Source of the DNA: Treponema sp.
GTDB taxonomy: Bacteria > Spirochaetota > Spirochaetia > Treponematales > Breznakiellaceae
DNA: 53,611 bases
Direction of reading: 5' to 3'
NCBI GenBank assembly: GCA_031279205.1
Contig: JAITIX010000012.1
Location: 1-53,611 of the forward strand
The notes under the pieces were generated by a model. It had not been told where the DNA came from and did not search any database. It was given only the letters and a program-made list of their open reading frames with translations. Both the position numbers and the translations under genes were made by a program. Below, piece after piece: positions 25,419 to 34,753 of the stretch; within the stretch, counting starts at the first letter, position 1, and the number at the start of each line of letters is the position of its first letter.

Positions 25419-27611
25419 TTAGCCTACCTTGAACCGCGCCACCTCATCCATAAGCGTATCTATCTTGTGCTTGTTCTCCTCGCTTATGTCATTCACATGG
25501 TTCACCGCGGTGTCGATCTGCTCCGCGCCGGTAGCTATTTCCTGCACACCATCGCTTATCTCCCCGCTTATCTGGCCTAGCTTACGGCTTTCCTGCAACA
25601 CCTTACGGCTCTCTTCCCACATCTCATGGGCGCTCCTTTGCACTTCACCGCTTATCTCCTTCAGTCCGTTTATGGATTCAAGAATATAGGCGCTTCCTGT
25701 CCCCTGCTCTTCCATAGCGCTGCGGACATTGCTTTCTTGATCGCTTACCTGCTGCACCCCATCGCTTATGGCCTCGAAGTTCTTCAGCGTCTTTTCGGTG
25801 GACATTGTTATATGCTCAATAGAGTCCCGTATCTTTTTCAGCACCCCGCTTATGGTCTTGGACTGCTTTGAAGAGGACTCCGCCAGTTTCCGTATCTCGC
25901 CAGCCACTACCGCGAAGCCCTTCCCGGCCTCGCCCGCGTGCGCCGCCTCTATCGCGGCGTTCATACTCAAGAGGTTCGTCTGGCTGGCAATGTTTTCCAT
26001 CACCGCGTTTATCTCCAAGATACCAGTGGATTCCCTGGCTATCTCCTGAATATTCGTAGAAACTTCCCCCAAACCAGCACGTCCTCTTGAGGAGGCTTCG
26101 GAGAGGCGCTTCATGCTTTCCTCGCTGGCGATAAGGGACTCTGTTACACTGCGGATATTCGCCAGCATCTGTTCCACCGCCGATGAGGATTGGCCTACGC
26201 GATCACCCTGCTTTTCAATCTGCTCGTTTAAAAGCTCGATGTTCTTCAGCACATGCCCGATCACCACATCGGTACTTTTGACGCTCTCCATTTGCTTCCC
26301 AGTCTGGGAACGGATGTTTTGAATGGTTGAGGCGATCTGATCGACGGAAACTGCTGTTTGGGTCATATTCACCGAAAGCTCTGTGCCAGTTTGGGAAAGG
26401 TTTGTCGCATTTTCCTTAATTGAGGTAATCAATCCCTGTATCTGGTCTACGGTGAAGTTTACATAGCGGGCAAGGTCCCCCAATTCATCCTTGGAGGTAA
26501 CATTCACGTGCTGGGTGAGGTCGCCTCCGGCTATGTTTTTGAGAACCTCCATGATATAGGCAATAGGGCGGCTCATGGAGCGAGCCATCAGAAAGGCCCC
26601 GATGAATACCAGAACCAGCATGGCCGCGCAAATGATGGAGCTCACCAAAAGACTTCGGTAGAGGGGAGCAGTGATAACCGAGGTGGGAATCCCCACCATA
26701 AGAGACCAGGGCGCAATATCATCCCCCACCGAGAAGGGGACACAGATAAACTGCATCTCTTTTTTAAGGTTGGGATCATAGTTGGTAAACTCGAACTCCT
26801 CACCCTGTTGAATGGCGCTTATAAAGGCTGGCAAATAGGAACCTGCGAAGCTCGCTTCGGTGTCTTGGATGCGCTTACCGAGTCGGCTCGTATCAAAATG
26901 CCCACATATAATGCCGCTGTTGCTGTACACCGCAGCCACAGAGCCAGGGTAGGGCTGTATCTTCTCGACCTGCTCTTGAATAACATCAACCCCAATATCA
27001 CGGGTAAGCACGCCTGCAAAGCGCCCTTGCACAATGATAGGCGTACTCACTGTGGCCATAAACATCTCCACCCCGTCAATGGGGTACAAAAAAGGCCCGG
27101 TGAGGAGTTCTTCCCCAGTTTGTTTGGGGATAAGGTAATACTCACCATCTCCGGGAGTGTCATAGCCGACAAGAGGTTCCACCTGCAACCCCTGCCTTGT
27201 CTTTGACCAGTAAGGGGTGAAGCGGCCAGTATGGTCAGCACCGGGCGTATCCGCCATTTCCGCGTCAAGGCCGTCCAAGGCATTAGGTTCCCAGATCATA
27301 GCCGCACCAATGACCTCGGCCTCAGCCTCAACGGTAGACGTAACCATAAGGGAGAAGAACTCCCGCCGCTCTGCCAGGGGGATCTGATCGGCATGATGCA
27401 TAACCTGTCCCAAGGCACTGACCGCAGAAAGGTGGCCATCCATCCAGTTTTTAATTATGAGGGCATGTTCAGCGCTCAGATTACTGATCTCATTACGCAC
27501 CAGTTCCGTGGTACGTTTATGGTTCAGATTAATAATGATTCCCAGCGGTACAACGGTTCCTACCAAAGTCAGCCCAGCAATCATAAGAAAGAATTTTACG
27601 CCTATTTTCAT
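25419..27611 (-). CDS. Methyl-accepting chemotaxis protein (dCache sensor)
   Basis: The 730-residue protein has an N-terminal membrane span (about 5-30), a long periplasmic sensor domain (about 30-310) of dCache type with [19 protein letters not shown] and [19 protein letters not shown]-like strands, a second span (about 318-345), a HAMP domain (about 345-400) and a cytoplasmic signalling domain. The hairpin tip [25 protein letters not shown] is clear. It should sense a small molecule outside the cell and control the CheA kinase. The ATG at 27611 is chosen because AAGGAG lies 8 bases before it; a GTG three codons earlier would overlap that site. It is monocistronic with its own terminator. 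Confidence 0.93.
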   Translation of the reverse strand: MKIGVKFFLMIAGLTLVGTVVPLGIIINLNHKRTTELVRNEISNLSAEHALIIKNWMDGHLSAVSALGQVMHHADQIPLAERREFFSLMVTSTVEAEAEVIGAAMIWEPNALDGLDAEMADTPGADHTGRFTPYWSKTRQGLQVEPLVGYDTPGDGEYYLIPKQTGEELLTGPFLYPIDGVEMFMATVSTPIIVQGRFAGVLTRDIGVDVIQEQVEKIQPYPGSVAAVYSNSGIICGHFDTSRLGKRIQDTEASFAGSYLPAFISAIQQGEEFEFTNYDPNLKKEMQFICVPFSVGDDIAPWSLMVGIPTSVITAPLYRSLLVSSIICAAMLVLVFIGAFLMARSMSRPIAYIMEVLKNIAGGDLTQHVNVTSKDELGDLARYVNFTVDQIQGLITSIKENATNLSQTGTELSVNMTQTAVSVDQIASTIQNIRSQTGKQMESVKSTDVVIGHVLKNIELLNEQIEKQGDRVGQSSSAVEQMLANIRSVTESLIASEESMKRLSEASSRGRAGLGEVSTNIQEIARESTGILEINAVMENIASQTNLLSMNAAIEAAHAGEAGKGFAVVAGEIRKLAESSSKQSKTISGVLKKIRDSIEHITMSTEKTLKNFEAISDGVQQVSDQESNVRSAMEEQGTGSAYILESINGLKEISGEVQRSAHEMWEESRKVLQESRKLGQISGEISDGVQEIATGAEQIDTAVNHVNDISEENKHKIDTLMDEVARFKVG

Positions 27612-27647
27612 GAGAAACACTCCTTACTATTAACGCTTGTCGACGGT

Positions 27648-27679
27648 AGTATACTGTTGATTTTCAACTTGAATGTCAA
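27648..27679 (-). promoter_or_regulatory. Promoter candidate for the chemoreceptor gene
   Basis: On the minus strand TTGACA (27674-27679) is followed after 20 bases by TATACT (27648-27653). Both hexamers are good but the spacing is long. No flagellar sigma-28 type sequence is seen. Confidence 0.4.
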
Positions 27680-27886
27680 GAGATGGTAAAGCTCGCTAAA
27701 AGAACGATACCCACGATAAGGACTTCCTGCCTTTCGATGCGAAAGCCAATGAAAGAGAAGCAGTGCATGAGGCTTAGGCCATCTTAAACCAGAAAACCTC
27801 ACGGCTGCTATTTAGACCAAATGCGCTCCGGCTCAGCACAAAACTGATGGTAAAAACTGTCCTTGGCGATAAGCCGCGTAAGGATT

Positions 27887-29830
27887 TCAGACACGGTTTC
27901 GGGCTGTTTCCAGTTCAGCGGTTTTCACTTCCCACTCAGCGGTTTTTGCTTCGAGGCGCGCGGTGGTTTCGTCAAGCTGCGTCTTCACCGCTCTGGCCTT
28001 TTCCCCGCTTGAGTATACGTCTGGCCTTGCAAGCTCGGCCTCAAGCCGCGCCTTTTGGGTTTCCAGTTCCTCAATGTGGGCGAGGATTTCCGCCTCATGG
28101 CGTTCAAGCCGCTTGAGCAAGGTCTGCCGCTGTTTCCCAGCTTCCCGTTCCACCACGACATTCCGTGCGGTTTGAGCGTCAGGACTGGCGGCGTCCTGTC
28201 TTTTGTCATTCAGCGCAGTTGCGCTTGACGTTGCCACGCGATCCAGATAATAGGCGTAGTTGCCGTAAAAAAGACGCGCACCGCGCGAGGAAAGCTCCAG
28301 CGTTTTGGTGGAAAGCGCCTCCATGAAGGCACGGTCGTGAGACACGAAGACGATGGTTCCGGTATAGGCGCGGAGGGTGTCAAGCAAGATGTCTTTGGAT
28401 TGAAGGTCGAGATGGTTGGTGGGTTCGTCGAGGATAAGGAGGTTCATGGGTTTGAGGAGCATTTTCAAAAGGGCAAGGCGGCTTTTCTCCCCACCTGAAA
28501 GCACGGACAGGCTCTTGTACACATCGTCGCCCCGAAAAAGGAACGCACCCAGCATATCTCGTATGCGGGGCATCAGCGCGCTTGGGGCGTCGCTTTCCAT
28601 GAAACCCAGCACTGATTCTGTCCCGGTAAGCGTCTCTGCCACGTCCTGCGAAAAGTAGCCGACTGCAATGCCAGCGCCATAGCGCACGCTGCCCTCATGA
28701 TTGCGATCGATATTAGCAAGTATGCGCAGGAGCGTGGTTTTACCCGCGCCATTTTTGCCCACCACTACCAGCTTTTCGCCGCTTTCAAGTGTGAGGTCAA
28801 GGCCTGACAGTACCCGGTGATCGCCGTAGCTTTTCCCGACTTTATCCAGCGTAAGGGCGATTCGGCCTGCGTGGGGCGGCGGCGGGAAGCGGATGCTGAT
28901 CTTCTTGAGCGATTCAGGTATCTCAATGCGCTCAATCTTCTCAAGGCGTTTTATGCGTTCCTGCACCATAGCGGCCTTGCTTGCCTTATACCTGAAGCGG
29001 CGAATCAGGTTTTCGGCTTTGGCGATCTCTTCCTGCTGTTCAGCGTAACGCTTCATCAGGCTTTCGATTTCGATCTGACGCACCTGCTGATACGTGGTGT
29101 AGTTTCCGGCGTAGCGTTTGAGGTTTCCCTGAAAAAGCTCGTAGACTTCGTTCACGCAGATGTCAAGGAAGTAACGGTCGTGGGACACGAGTAGATAGCC
29201 GCCGTTGAAGGAGCGGAGCCAGTCTTCAAGCCAAGCTCTTGCCTCGATATCAAGGTAGTTGGTTGGCTCATCAAGCAGAAGTATGTCAGGTTTTTCAAGC
29301 AGTATTTTGGCAAGGGCGATCCGCATCTGCCAGCCACCGGAAAACTCCTCAGTAGGCCGCTTGAAGTCATGGCGTGAAAAGCCCAGTCCAGTAAACACCA
29401 TGTTGACGCTTGCCTCCCGCGTGTAAAAGCCTGAATTTGCCACGCGCTCTTCAAGCCGGTGGTATTCATCAAGCAGAGGCGCGGCGCGGCGCTCATCAGC
29501 GCTTTGCAGTTGTCCGCCTATATTTTCAAGCCGGACAAGCAGGGCGTGTATCTCGGCATAGGCGGTCTCTGCCTCGTCGCGCAGGGTTTTGCCCTGGTGA
29601 ACAATACCGGACTGTGGGAGATAGGACACGCGGCAACCCTTTTCAACAGCCCGCTCGCCAGAATCAGCGACGCGTTTGCCGGCGATAACCTGCATGAGCG
29701 TTGTTTTCCCTGAGCCATTCGCGCCGGTTAGGGCTGCTCTGGAGCCAGCGGCAAGGTTGAGGCTCACCTCTTTGAGTAAGTCTCTGTCCCCAAACGCGAG
29801 GGATACTTTGGTAAATTGAACAAACGCCAT
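27887..29830 (-). CDS. ABC-F family ATPase (ribosome-associated type)
   Basis: The 647-residue protein has two ABC ATPase domains in one chain and no membrane segments. Walker A motifs are GANGSGKTT (about 36) and GKNGAGKTT (about 355); signature motifs are FSGGWQMR and LSGGEKSR; Walker B regions are ILLLDEPTNYLD and LLILDEPTNHLD. The linker between them (about 230-310) is the P-site-tRNA-interacting region. A charged coiled coil (about 560-647) ends the protein, as in Uup/YfmR-like members. These proteins act on the ribosome rather than in transport. The ATG follows a weak GAGAG. It sits 14 bases after the SH3 lipoprotein gene and is probably in one operon with it. Confidence 0.92.
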   Translation of the reverse strand: MAFVQFTKVSLAFGDRDLLKEVSLNLAAGSRAALTGANGSGKTTLMQVIAGKRVADSGERAVEKGCRVSYLPQSGIVHQGKTLRDEAETAYAEIHALLVRLENIGGQLQSADERRAAPLLDEYHRLEERVANSGFYTREASVNMVFTGLGFSRHDFKRPTEEFSGGWQMRIALAKILLEKPDILLLDEPTNYLDIEARAWLEDWLRSFNGGYLLVSHDRYFLDICVNEVYELFQGNLKRYAGNYTTYQQVRQIEIESLMKRYAEQQEEIAKAENLIRRFRYKASKAAMVQERIKRLEKIERIEIPESLKKISIRFPPPPHAGRIALTLDKVGKSYGDHRVLSGLDLTLESGEKLVVVGKNGAGKTTLLRILANIDRNHEGSVRYGAGIAVGYFSQDVAETLTGTESVLGFMESDAPSALMPRIRDMLGAFLFRGDDVYKSLSVLSGGEKSRLALLKMLLKPMNLLILDEPTNHLDLQSKDILLDTLRAYTGTIVFVSHDRAFMEALSTKTLELSSRGARLFYGNYAYYLDRVATSSATALNDKRQDAASPDAQTARNVVVEREAGKQRQTLLKRLERHEAEILAHIEELETQKARLEAELARPDVYSSGEKARAVKTQLDETTARLEAKTAEWEVKTAELETARNRV

Positions 29831-29844
29831 AGTTTAACAATCTC

Positions 29845-31461
29845 TCAAAAGTCAAAGAGGAAATCATTTGGCAGCGTATCCTCCGGCGTCAAGGCGCGGG
29901 GATTGAAGTCAAATGGCACAGGCTCATTAAGCGGCTGTTCATCAAGCCACGACTCATCAAGCGGCTGCTCATCAAACTGCGGCTCAGGCGCTGGTAAGTT
30001 CAGCGATGGCACATCGATTGACGGTGGCGGCAGCTCGTAAAACAGTGTCGTATCAGTGGACGGCGTTTGTCCATAAGGCAGGTCTGATGACGGCAAGTCT
30101 ACCGAGGGCTGTTCGAGCGTGGCTGTCTTGAAGAAGTAGATCACTGTAGGCGCGCTAGCCCGCCGCGCAACAAGAAGCCCATCCATACTACTTGGCGGCA
30201 CATACTCGATGCGCATACCCTGGCTTTCAAGCGTATACATGAAGTACACTGCTCTGGTTCTGTCTCCGGTTTCCTCAAAGTTAAGAGCAAAAGCGCCATC
30301 GTACAAACTCGACACAGCCGATCCCAGAAACACGCCCATATCGATAGTACCGGTTCCCAAAGCCAGGGCGCTGATCACCTGTGGCACGAGAAGCCGGTAG
30401 CCTGACCAAATGAAACGCCCATCCTCGGAGAATGCAAGTCGGCCATAGTTGGTGCTGCTGAAGATTGGTCCAGTGTTGTATAGGTTATAAAACAGCTCGT
30501 CCCGACGGGCGAGTTCCTGCATAATAAGGTCGTCTATATCCGATGCAAGGGCTACAAACAGTTCGGTTTTCAATGCCCCACCTTCATCGTAGTATTGTAC
30601 CGCGAGTGTGGTATCCGAGCGCAGGCTCATGCGGAGGCGGCTGCCCTCAAAACGCCATGTGCGCGCGCCCTCAGCGCGAATACCAGTGTAAGAGAAACTC
30701 TTATCCACATGGGACAGGTATATACGGGCAATCCCGGTATCGATTCCCGGCATAAACTCCCAATGCTTCGCAAGCTCATCAATGTCTATCCGCTTTGAAT
30801 TCACCATGATTGAGTAAGACTCTGGCGACCATGTACGCAGGAGCAGGCGGTCAAGGTCAGGGTCGTCTTCGTCATTTTCATTTTTTGCTACTGAAAGCGG
30901 TCCGCCAGTATGCTCAAAAAGCCGCAGACGGAGTGAAAAACAATAGCCAGTGGTTCCATCCTCGGTCATCACCTGATACCACTCGCCGGAGAGCGATTCT
31001 CCAGTAGCGCCGACGGGCGCTTGCCCCTCAACTTTGGCCATGAGCTTGACGATTTCACCCATTTTGAGCCGGTATACCCGCCGTGCCACATTGTCAGGAC
31101 TCTGCCTGACCGGAAGTCCGTCCTGCAATGTTTCGGCATAGACTCGTGCCATGCTTGCGAACTCATCAGCGCGTTTCTCAGCGGCTGTTCGCGATCCTAC
31201 CAGTTCCAGCAGTGGCAGTGGAATTTCAAACTTGTCCATGTCAGATTCGGCGTTGCGATACTGTTCAGGGATACCAGCGACCCACATTTTGTTGAGGTTA
31301 GACTTAATATACACCGGCAGTACGGTTCCCGAAGGAATCGCTGGTTCTTCCGATGCCCATAAGAGAACGCCCCAGCCCAGAAGTTTGGAGCAGGAGTTAA
31401 GCAGGATAAGCGTAATCGCTAAGATGAGAAAAAGACCGGTCTTTTTTAACAGCGGAGCCAT
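29845..31461 (-). CDS. SH3-domain lipoprotein with acidic/Pro-rich tail
   Basis: The 538-residue protein begins with a signal peptide that ends in a lipobox (ILLNSCSK), so it should be lipid-anchored after cleavage before Cys. Residues about 105-185 form a bacterial SH3-like domain (GLPVRQSPD, GEWYQVMTEDGTTGYCFS). The centre (about 190-420) is unrecognised. The last 100 residues are low complexity, rich in Asp, Leu, Pro and Glu, with repeated PSxDLPS and LDEQPL motifs. The ATG at 31461 is chosen because TCAGG precedes it; an ATG five codons upstream has no site. Bacterial SH3 domains often bind peptidoglycan, but the role here is unknown. Confidence 0.75.
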   Translation of the reverse strand: MAPLLKKTGLFLILAITLILLNSCSKLLGWGVLLWASEEPAIPSGTVLPVYIKSNLNKMWVAGIPEQYRNAESDMDKFEIPLPLLELVGSRTAAEKRADEFASMARVYAETLQDGLPVRQSPDNVARRVYRLKMGEIVKLMAKVEGQAPVGATGESLSGEWYQVMTEDGTTGYCFSLRLRLFEHTGGPLSVAKNENDEDDPDLDRLLLRTWSPESYSIMVNSKRIDIDELAKHWEFMPGIDTGIARIYLSHVDKSFSYTGIRAEGARTWRFEGSRLRMSLRSDTTLAVQYYDEGGALKTELFVALASDIDDLIMQELARRDELFYNLYNTGPIFSSTNYGRLAFSEDGRFIWSGYRLLVPQVISALALGTGTIDMGVFLGSAVSSLYDGAFALNFEETGDRTRAVYFMYTLESQGMRIEYVPPSSMDGLLVARRASAPTVIYFFKTATLEQPSVDLPSSDLPYGQTPSTDTTLFYELPPPSIDVPSLNLPAPEPQFDEQPLDESWLDEQPLNEPVPFDFNPRALTPEDTLPNDFLFDF

Positions 31462-31563
31462 AACGCCTGATAGCATACCTGGAACCGTTCTTAAAAACTA
31501 GGCGCGAAGAATACTGTGGCGCCGCCCACACACCCGTCAGACCTGGGTGCCAGACACGCGCCC

Positions 31564-31647
31564 GCGGCTCTGGCTCCGGGTATGTCGAGTGTGCGCGCGG
31601 CTCTGGCTCCGGTGTGTGTCTGAGTGTGCGCGCGGCTCTGGCTCCGG
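31564..31647. repeat. Three GC-rich near-tandem repeats
   Basis: GCGGCTCTGGCTCCGG occurs at 31564-31579, 31597-31612 and 31632-31647, with spacings of 33 and 35 bases and a shared GTGTGCGC lead in the last two. A GTGCCAGACAC motif lies just before, at 31547-31557. Confidence 0.7.
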
Positions 31648-31654
31648 TCTGCCC

Positions 31655-31929
31655 TTTGAGCGCTTCCACATCCGCCTCAACAGTGCATGTATCCGGTTCT
31701 TGATCTCTGGGTATTCTGCTTCTGGTACAGCCGGCAGGTTGAGAAAAGCGCCGAAGGTCTTGTATCTCTTTCGGCTGGATAGTTACCGGCGATACCAACT
31801 GTTCCCCCTAAAGTCATTGAGGTCGAATGTCTCAATCCGTTTGTCCCTGGAATTAGCTACCGAAGACCGCTCGTTCCGGTAACAACAGGTGAACCGGTTG
31901 GTATGCAGGTCGATGCCGATAAAGTTCAT
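31655..31929 (-). pseudogene. Degraded IS110-family transposase
   Basis: The ATG at 31929 follows a perfect AAAGGAGG and starts MNFIGIDLHTNRFTCCY, the N terminus of an IS110 DEDD transposase with its first catalytic Asp. After IETFDLND the frame breaks. Later parts of the same family appear in other frames: VTIQPKEIQDLR, then STCRLYQKQNTQ, then IKNRIHALL. About 60 or more codons between the two parts are missing, including the other acidic residues, and at least three frameshifts are present, so the gene is dead. The serine-containing C-terminal domain is absent. Confidence 0.8.
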
Positions 31930-32038
31930 AGGAACCTCCTTTGGAAATATTGTCTGTATACTGGACATGACCAGCGGACTTACCCAAAGCATCGCGTTGC
32001 GCCATACTCAAGCCATGAATACAATACCAAAACACCCG

Positions 32039-32060
32039 CTCACAACTCGCCATTGTGAGC
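32039..32060. promoter_or_regulatory. Inverted repeat directly before the sialidase ribosome binding site
   Basis: GCTCACAA (32039-32046) and TTGTGAGC (32053-32060) form a perfect 8-base inverted repeat with a 6-base centre, three bases before the AAGGAG. It could be an operator for a LacI-type repressor (the half-sites equal those of the lac operator, in everted order) or an RNA hairpin that controls translation. Confidence 0.45.
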
Positions 32061-32075
32061 ATGAAGGAGACCGCT

Positions 32076-33206
32076 ATGGAACTACTTGAGCGAAAGACAA
32101 TCTATTGCGATGGGGAATATGTGTCTTTCCCCAACCTCGCGTGGCTGGATAATGACACGCTTGCCTGCTTCTTCAGACACGCCAAAGACCGGCAGAAAGA
32201 CGGCGGCGCGCTTACGCATATCGACCCTACGGCAAAGAACGTGTTCATCGTGTCAAAAGACAGCGGCGCAACTTTCTCGACCAAGCCATATACAGTGCTG
32301 GATGACAACATGAGCGAACAAGACCCCTGTGTAACAGTGCTGGCCAGCGGGCGGACCCTGATGACCTGCTTCCGTTGGCAGTTCGCGCCAAAGGGCGAGG
32401 GCGCCAGAGTCTGGGGTCAGGCGCTGTTCAAGCGCTACGGCAGGAGTCGTGCCAGTACCGGCGATCTTCCCGCCGCTGACACCTTTAATATCGGTTTCAG
32501 TGTCAGCGTATCCGACGACAAGGGCAAAACATGGCGACACCTGCCAGTGATTCAGCCAGAAGGCTATGTGCCGGGTTCAGCAGTGCGCGGCAACATAGTG
32601 GAACTGCCAGACAGCAGATTGCTCCTCCCATTCTACGGGGTAAAGAAAATCGGCTGGCTAGCAAGCTGCGGCCTTATGGAATCACTGGATCAGGGAGAAA
32701 GCTGGCGCTTCCTGAGCGAAACAGCCTTTAACCGTGAAAAAAACTTCCTAGAACCCGCGCTGTTCCGCACCCAAAGCGGACGGCTCATCAGCCTCTTTCG
32801 CACCCAAAGCGATTTCTTAAAACCTGGCGTTAACTTCGAGTCAAGCTACCTCAACCTGCACATTTCAGTTTCCATTGACAATGGCAATACCTTCAGTCCA
32901 GCCCGTGAAATCCCCAGCGTCTTCGGCAGTAACCCTTTCCACGCGCTCCAGCTCCGTAATGGCAAAGTCTTTGTAAGCTACGGTTATCGCCGTACCCCTT
33001 TCGGCATACGCGCCAAGCTCTGCGACACCGAGTTGAGCAACCTTGACAGCGCGCCAGAATTTGTCGTCGTTGCTGACGCCCCCAACAGCGATCTCGGCTA
33101 TACCCACGCGGTTCAACTCAAAGACAACCGTGTTTTGCTCGCCTACTATATCGCCGCCAGCAACGGTACACGCTGCATTGAGGGCGCTTTTCTAAACGTT
33201 GATTAG
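32076..33206 (+). CDS. Sialidase/BNR-repeat family protein
   Basis: The 376-residue protein contains several Asp-box-like motifs (SKDSGATFS near 70, SDDKGKTWRHL near 150, SLDQGESWRF near 210, SIDNGNTFSP near 275), the six-bladed propeller signature of sialidases and related glycosidases. No signal peptide is seen, so it should be cytosolic or act on imported glycans. A catalytic Glu/Tyr/Arg-triad cannot be assigned by eye. AAGGAG at 32064-32069 places the start at 32076 rather than at the earlier frame opening (32055). It converges with the mannonate dehydratase gene and the two stop regions overlap by 15 bases. Confidence 0.8.
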   Translation: MELLERKTIYCDGEYVSFPNLAWLDNDTLACFFRHAKDRQKDGGALTHIDPTAKNVFIVSKDSGATFSTKPYTVLDDNMSEQDPCVTVLASGRTLMTCFRWQFAPKGEGARVWGQALFKRYGRSRASTGDLPAADTFNIGFSVSVSDDKGKTWRHLPVIQPEGYVPGSAVRGNIVELPDSRLLLPFYGVKKIGWLASCGLMESLDQGESWRFLSETAFNREKNFLEPALFRTQSGRLISLFRTQSDFLKPGVNFESSYLNLHISVSIDNGNTFSPAREIPSVFGSNPFHALQLRNGKVFVSYGYRRTPFGIRAKLCDTELSNLDSAPEFVVVADAPNSDLGYTHAVQLKDNRVLLAYYIAASNGTRCIEGAFLNVD

Positions 33207-34274
33207 CTCATTAGCCTGCCACGCAATGGCTTCCCACAGACCGGAGAGATAGGACGCGCCCAGAGCGCGGTCGTAAAGACCATAGCCCGGCATGGAAACC
33301 TCACCCCAAATGGCGCGGCCATGGTCAGGGCGAATGGGGCCGTCAAAGCCAATGTCGTAGAGCGCCTTCATGATTGCGCAAATGTCCAGCGATCCATCAG
33401 CGGAAAGATGAGCGCATTCCTCAAAGTCGCCCGGAGCGTTATGACGCAGGTTCCGCACATGGGCAAAGTGTATCCGGCCCTTGAGCGAGGCGATAATGTC
33501 AAGAATGTCGTTCTTGGGGTTTGTGCCAAGACTGCCTGTACAGAGCGTAACGCCGTTCAGGGGATTATCCACCATCGTGATAACGCGCTGGAGGTCTGCC
33601 TTATTCTTCACGATACGGGGAAGGCCAAAGACCGACCACGCCGGATCATCGGGGTGAATCGCCATCCTGATGCCGTACTTCTCGCAGGTGGGCATGATGC
33701 GTTCAAGGAAATAGCTTAAATTAGCAAAAAGCGCTTCCTCAGTGATGCCTTCATACAAGGTGAAAAGCTCTTTCAGGTGGGCAAGGCGCTCCGGCTCCCA
33801 GCCAGCAAGGGCAAAGCCGTTTGACTTGACGCTCATGGCGTCAAACATGGACTCAGGGTTGATCTGGTCGATGAGCGCCTGATTGTAGCTCATCACAGTA
33901 CTGCCGTCGCTGCGGACTTTGGCAAGGTCAGAGCGGGTCCAGTCAAAGATAATCATGAAGTTGTAACAGACCAGGCGGAAACCCGCCTCACCCAAACGCT
34001 CAAGGGTCGTGATGTAATTATCAATGTACCTGTCCCGCTCAGGCACCCCAACCTTGATGGAATCATGGATATTCACGCTTTCAACGCCCGCAATGGAAAG
34101 TCCAGCCCTTTCCACCTCGTTTTTCATCGCAAGAATCGCGTCCTTTTCCCAGACATCTCCAGGACGAGTTCCGTACAGGGTAGTGATAACCCCGCTTACG
34201 CACGGAATCTGCCGAATCTGGGCTAGAGTAACAGAGTCATAGCCGGTTCCAAACCAGCGCATCGTCATCTGCAT
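33192..34274 (-). CDS. uxuA: Mannonate dehydratase
   Basis: The 360-residue protein matches UxuA, which dehydrates D-mannonate to 2-keto-3-deoxygluconate in glucuronate breakdown. Seen are MRWFGTGYDSVTLAQIRQ at the N terminus, GIRMAIHPDDPAWSVFGLPR (about 200-220), LCTGSLGTNP and HFAHVRNLR with metal-binding Cys/His, and DGPIRPDHGRAIWGE near the end. GAGGAG with a 6-base spacer places the ATG at 34274, 23 codons inside the open frame. Together with the xylanase it points to use of glucuronoxylan. Confidence 0.95.
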   Translation of the reverse strand: MQMTMRWFGTGYDSVTLAQIRQIPCVSGVITTLYGTRPGDVWEKDAILAMKNEVERAGLSIAGVESVNIHDSIKVGVPERDRYIDNYITTLERLGEAGFRLVCYNFMIIFDWTRSDLAKVRSDGSTVMSYNQALIDQINPESMFDAMSVKSNGFALAGWEPERLAHLKELFTLYEGITEEALFANLSYFLERIMPTCEKYGIRMAIHPDDPAWSVFGLPRIVKNKADLQRVITMVDNPLNGVTLCTGSLGTNPKNDILDIIASLKGRIHFAHVRNLRHNAPGDFEECAHLSADGSLDICAIMKALYDIGFDGPIRPDHGRAIWGEVSMPGYGLYDRALGASYLSGLWEAIAWQANELINV

Positions 34275-34753
34275 TCTTTTCTCCTCATTAGCTTTCTCCA
34301 CGCTCACATGGAGCGCGCCCCCTTCTTCACAGGGTTTATACACGCCTACGCTATGATTTCAAAGAGCAATCGTCAATATCCCGCGTCTGCTGCTCAACCT
34401 ATCCCTCGATCGCGCGCAATAGAGTCAATACAGGAGGGAAAAGTCTCCCCCACGCTTCAAAGCCTCCGGCTTTTCCGCTTCCGCCCCGAAGTTATGATAA
34501 AGACATGCGGTTATCTGGGATGGTACAGGTATTCGGAAGAACAGATGCCGGTTGTGTCAGCGTTTTTATTGCCACGGCCATCATCGCGGATAGTATTGAG
34601 GTGAACAGATTTCTGGTATGACCGGTTGTCAGCAGACAAGAGAGCCGGACTGATGAGGACGAGAAAAAATGAGGGAAATTTGAAAAAACCTGCTTGACAT
34701 TTATCATAGACGCAACGCCCCGCTGGTTCGCCCATCCCCAAACCCTTCCTCCC
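34275..34753. other. Gap upstream of uxuA
   Basis: No gene is supported. The stretch contains copy B of the dispersed element (34432-34487). A 76-codon frame at 34511-34741 on minus has no ribosome binding site. TTGACA at 34693-34698 on plus may be a -35 but no matching -10 or gene follows. Confidence 0.4.
34432..34487. repeat. Dispersed intergenic element, copy B
   Basis: AGGAGGGAAAAGTCTCCCCC, then CGCTTCAAAGCCTCCGGCTT and TTCCGCTTCC, matches copy A at 20022-20075 with few changes. Both copies lie in gaps between genes and both contain AAAGCC-TC(T/C)-GGCTTTT. Confidence 0.7.

Noticed and set aside
27690-27772. Protein-like stretch NDTHDKDFLPFDAKANEREA upstream of the chemoreceptor
   Set aside because: Only about 26 codons lie between stops, with no start, and I cannot match it to a family. 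It may be a relic but is too short to list as a feature.
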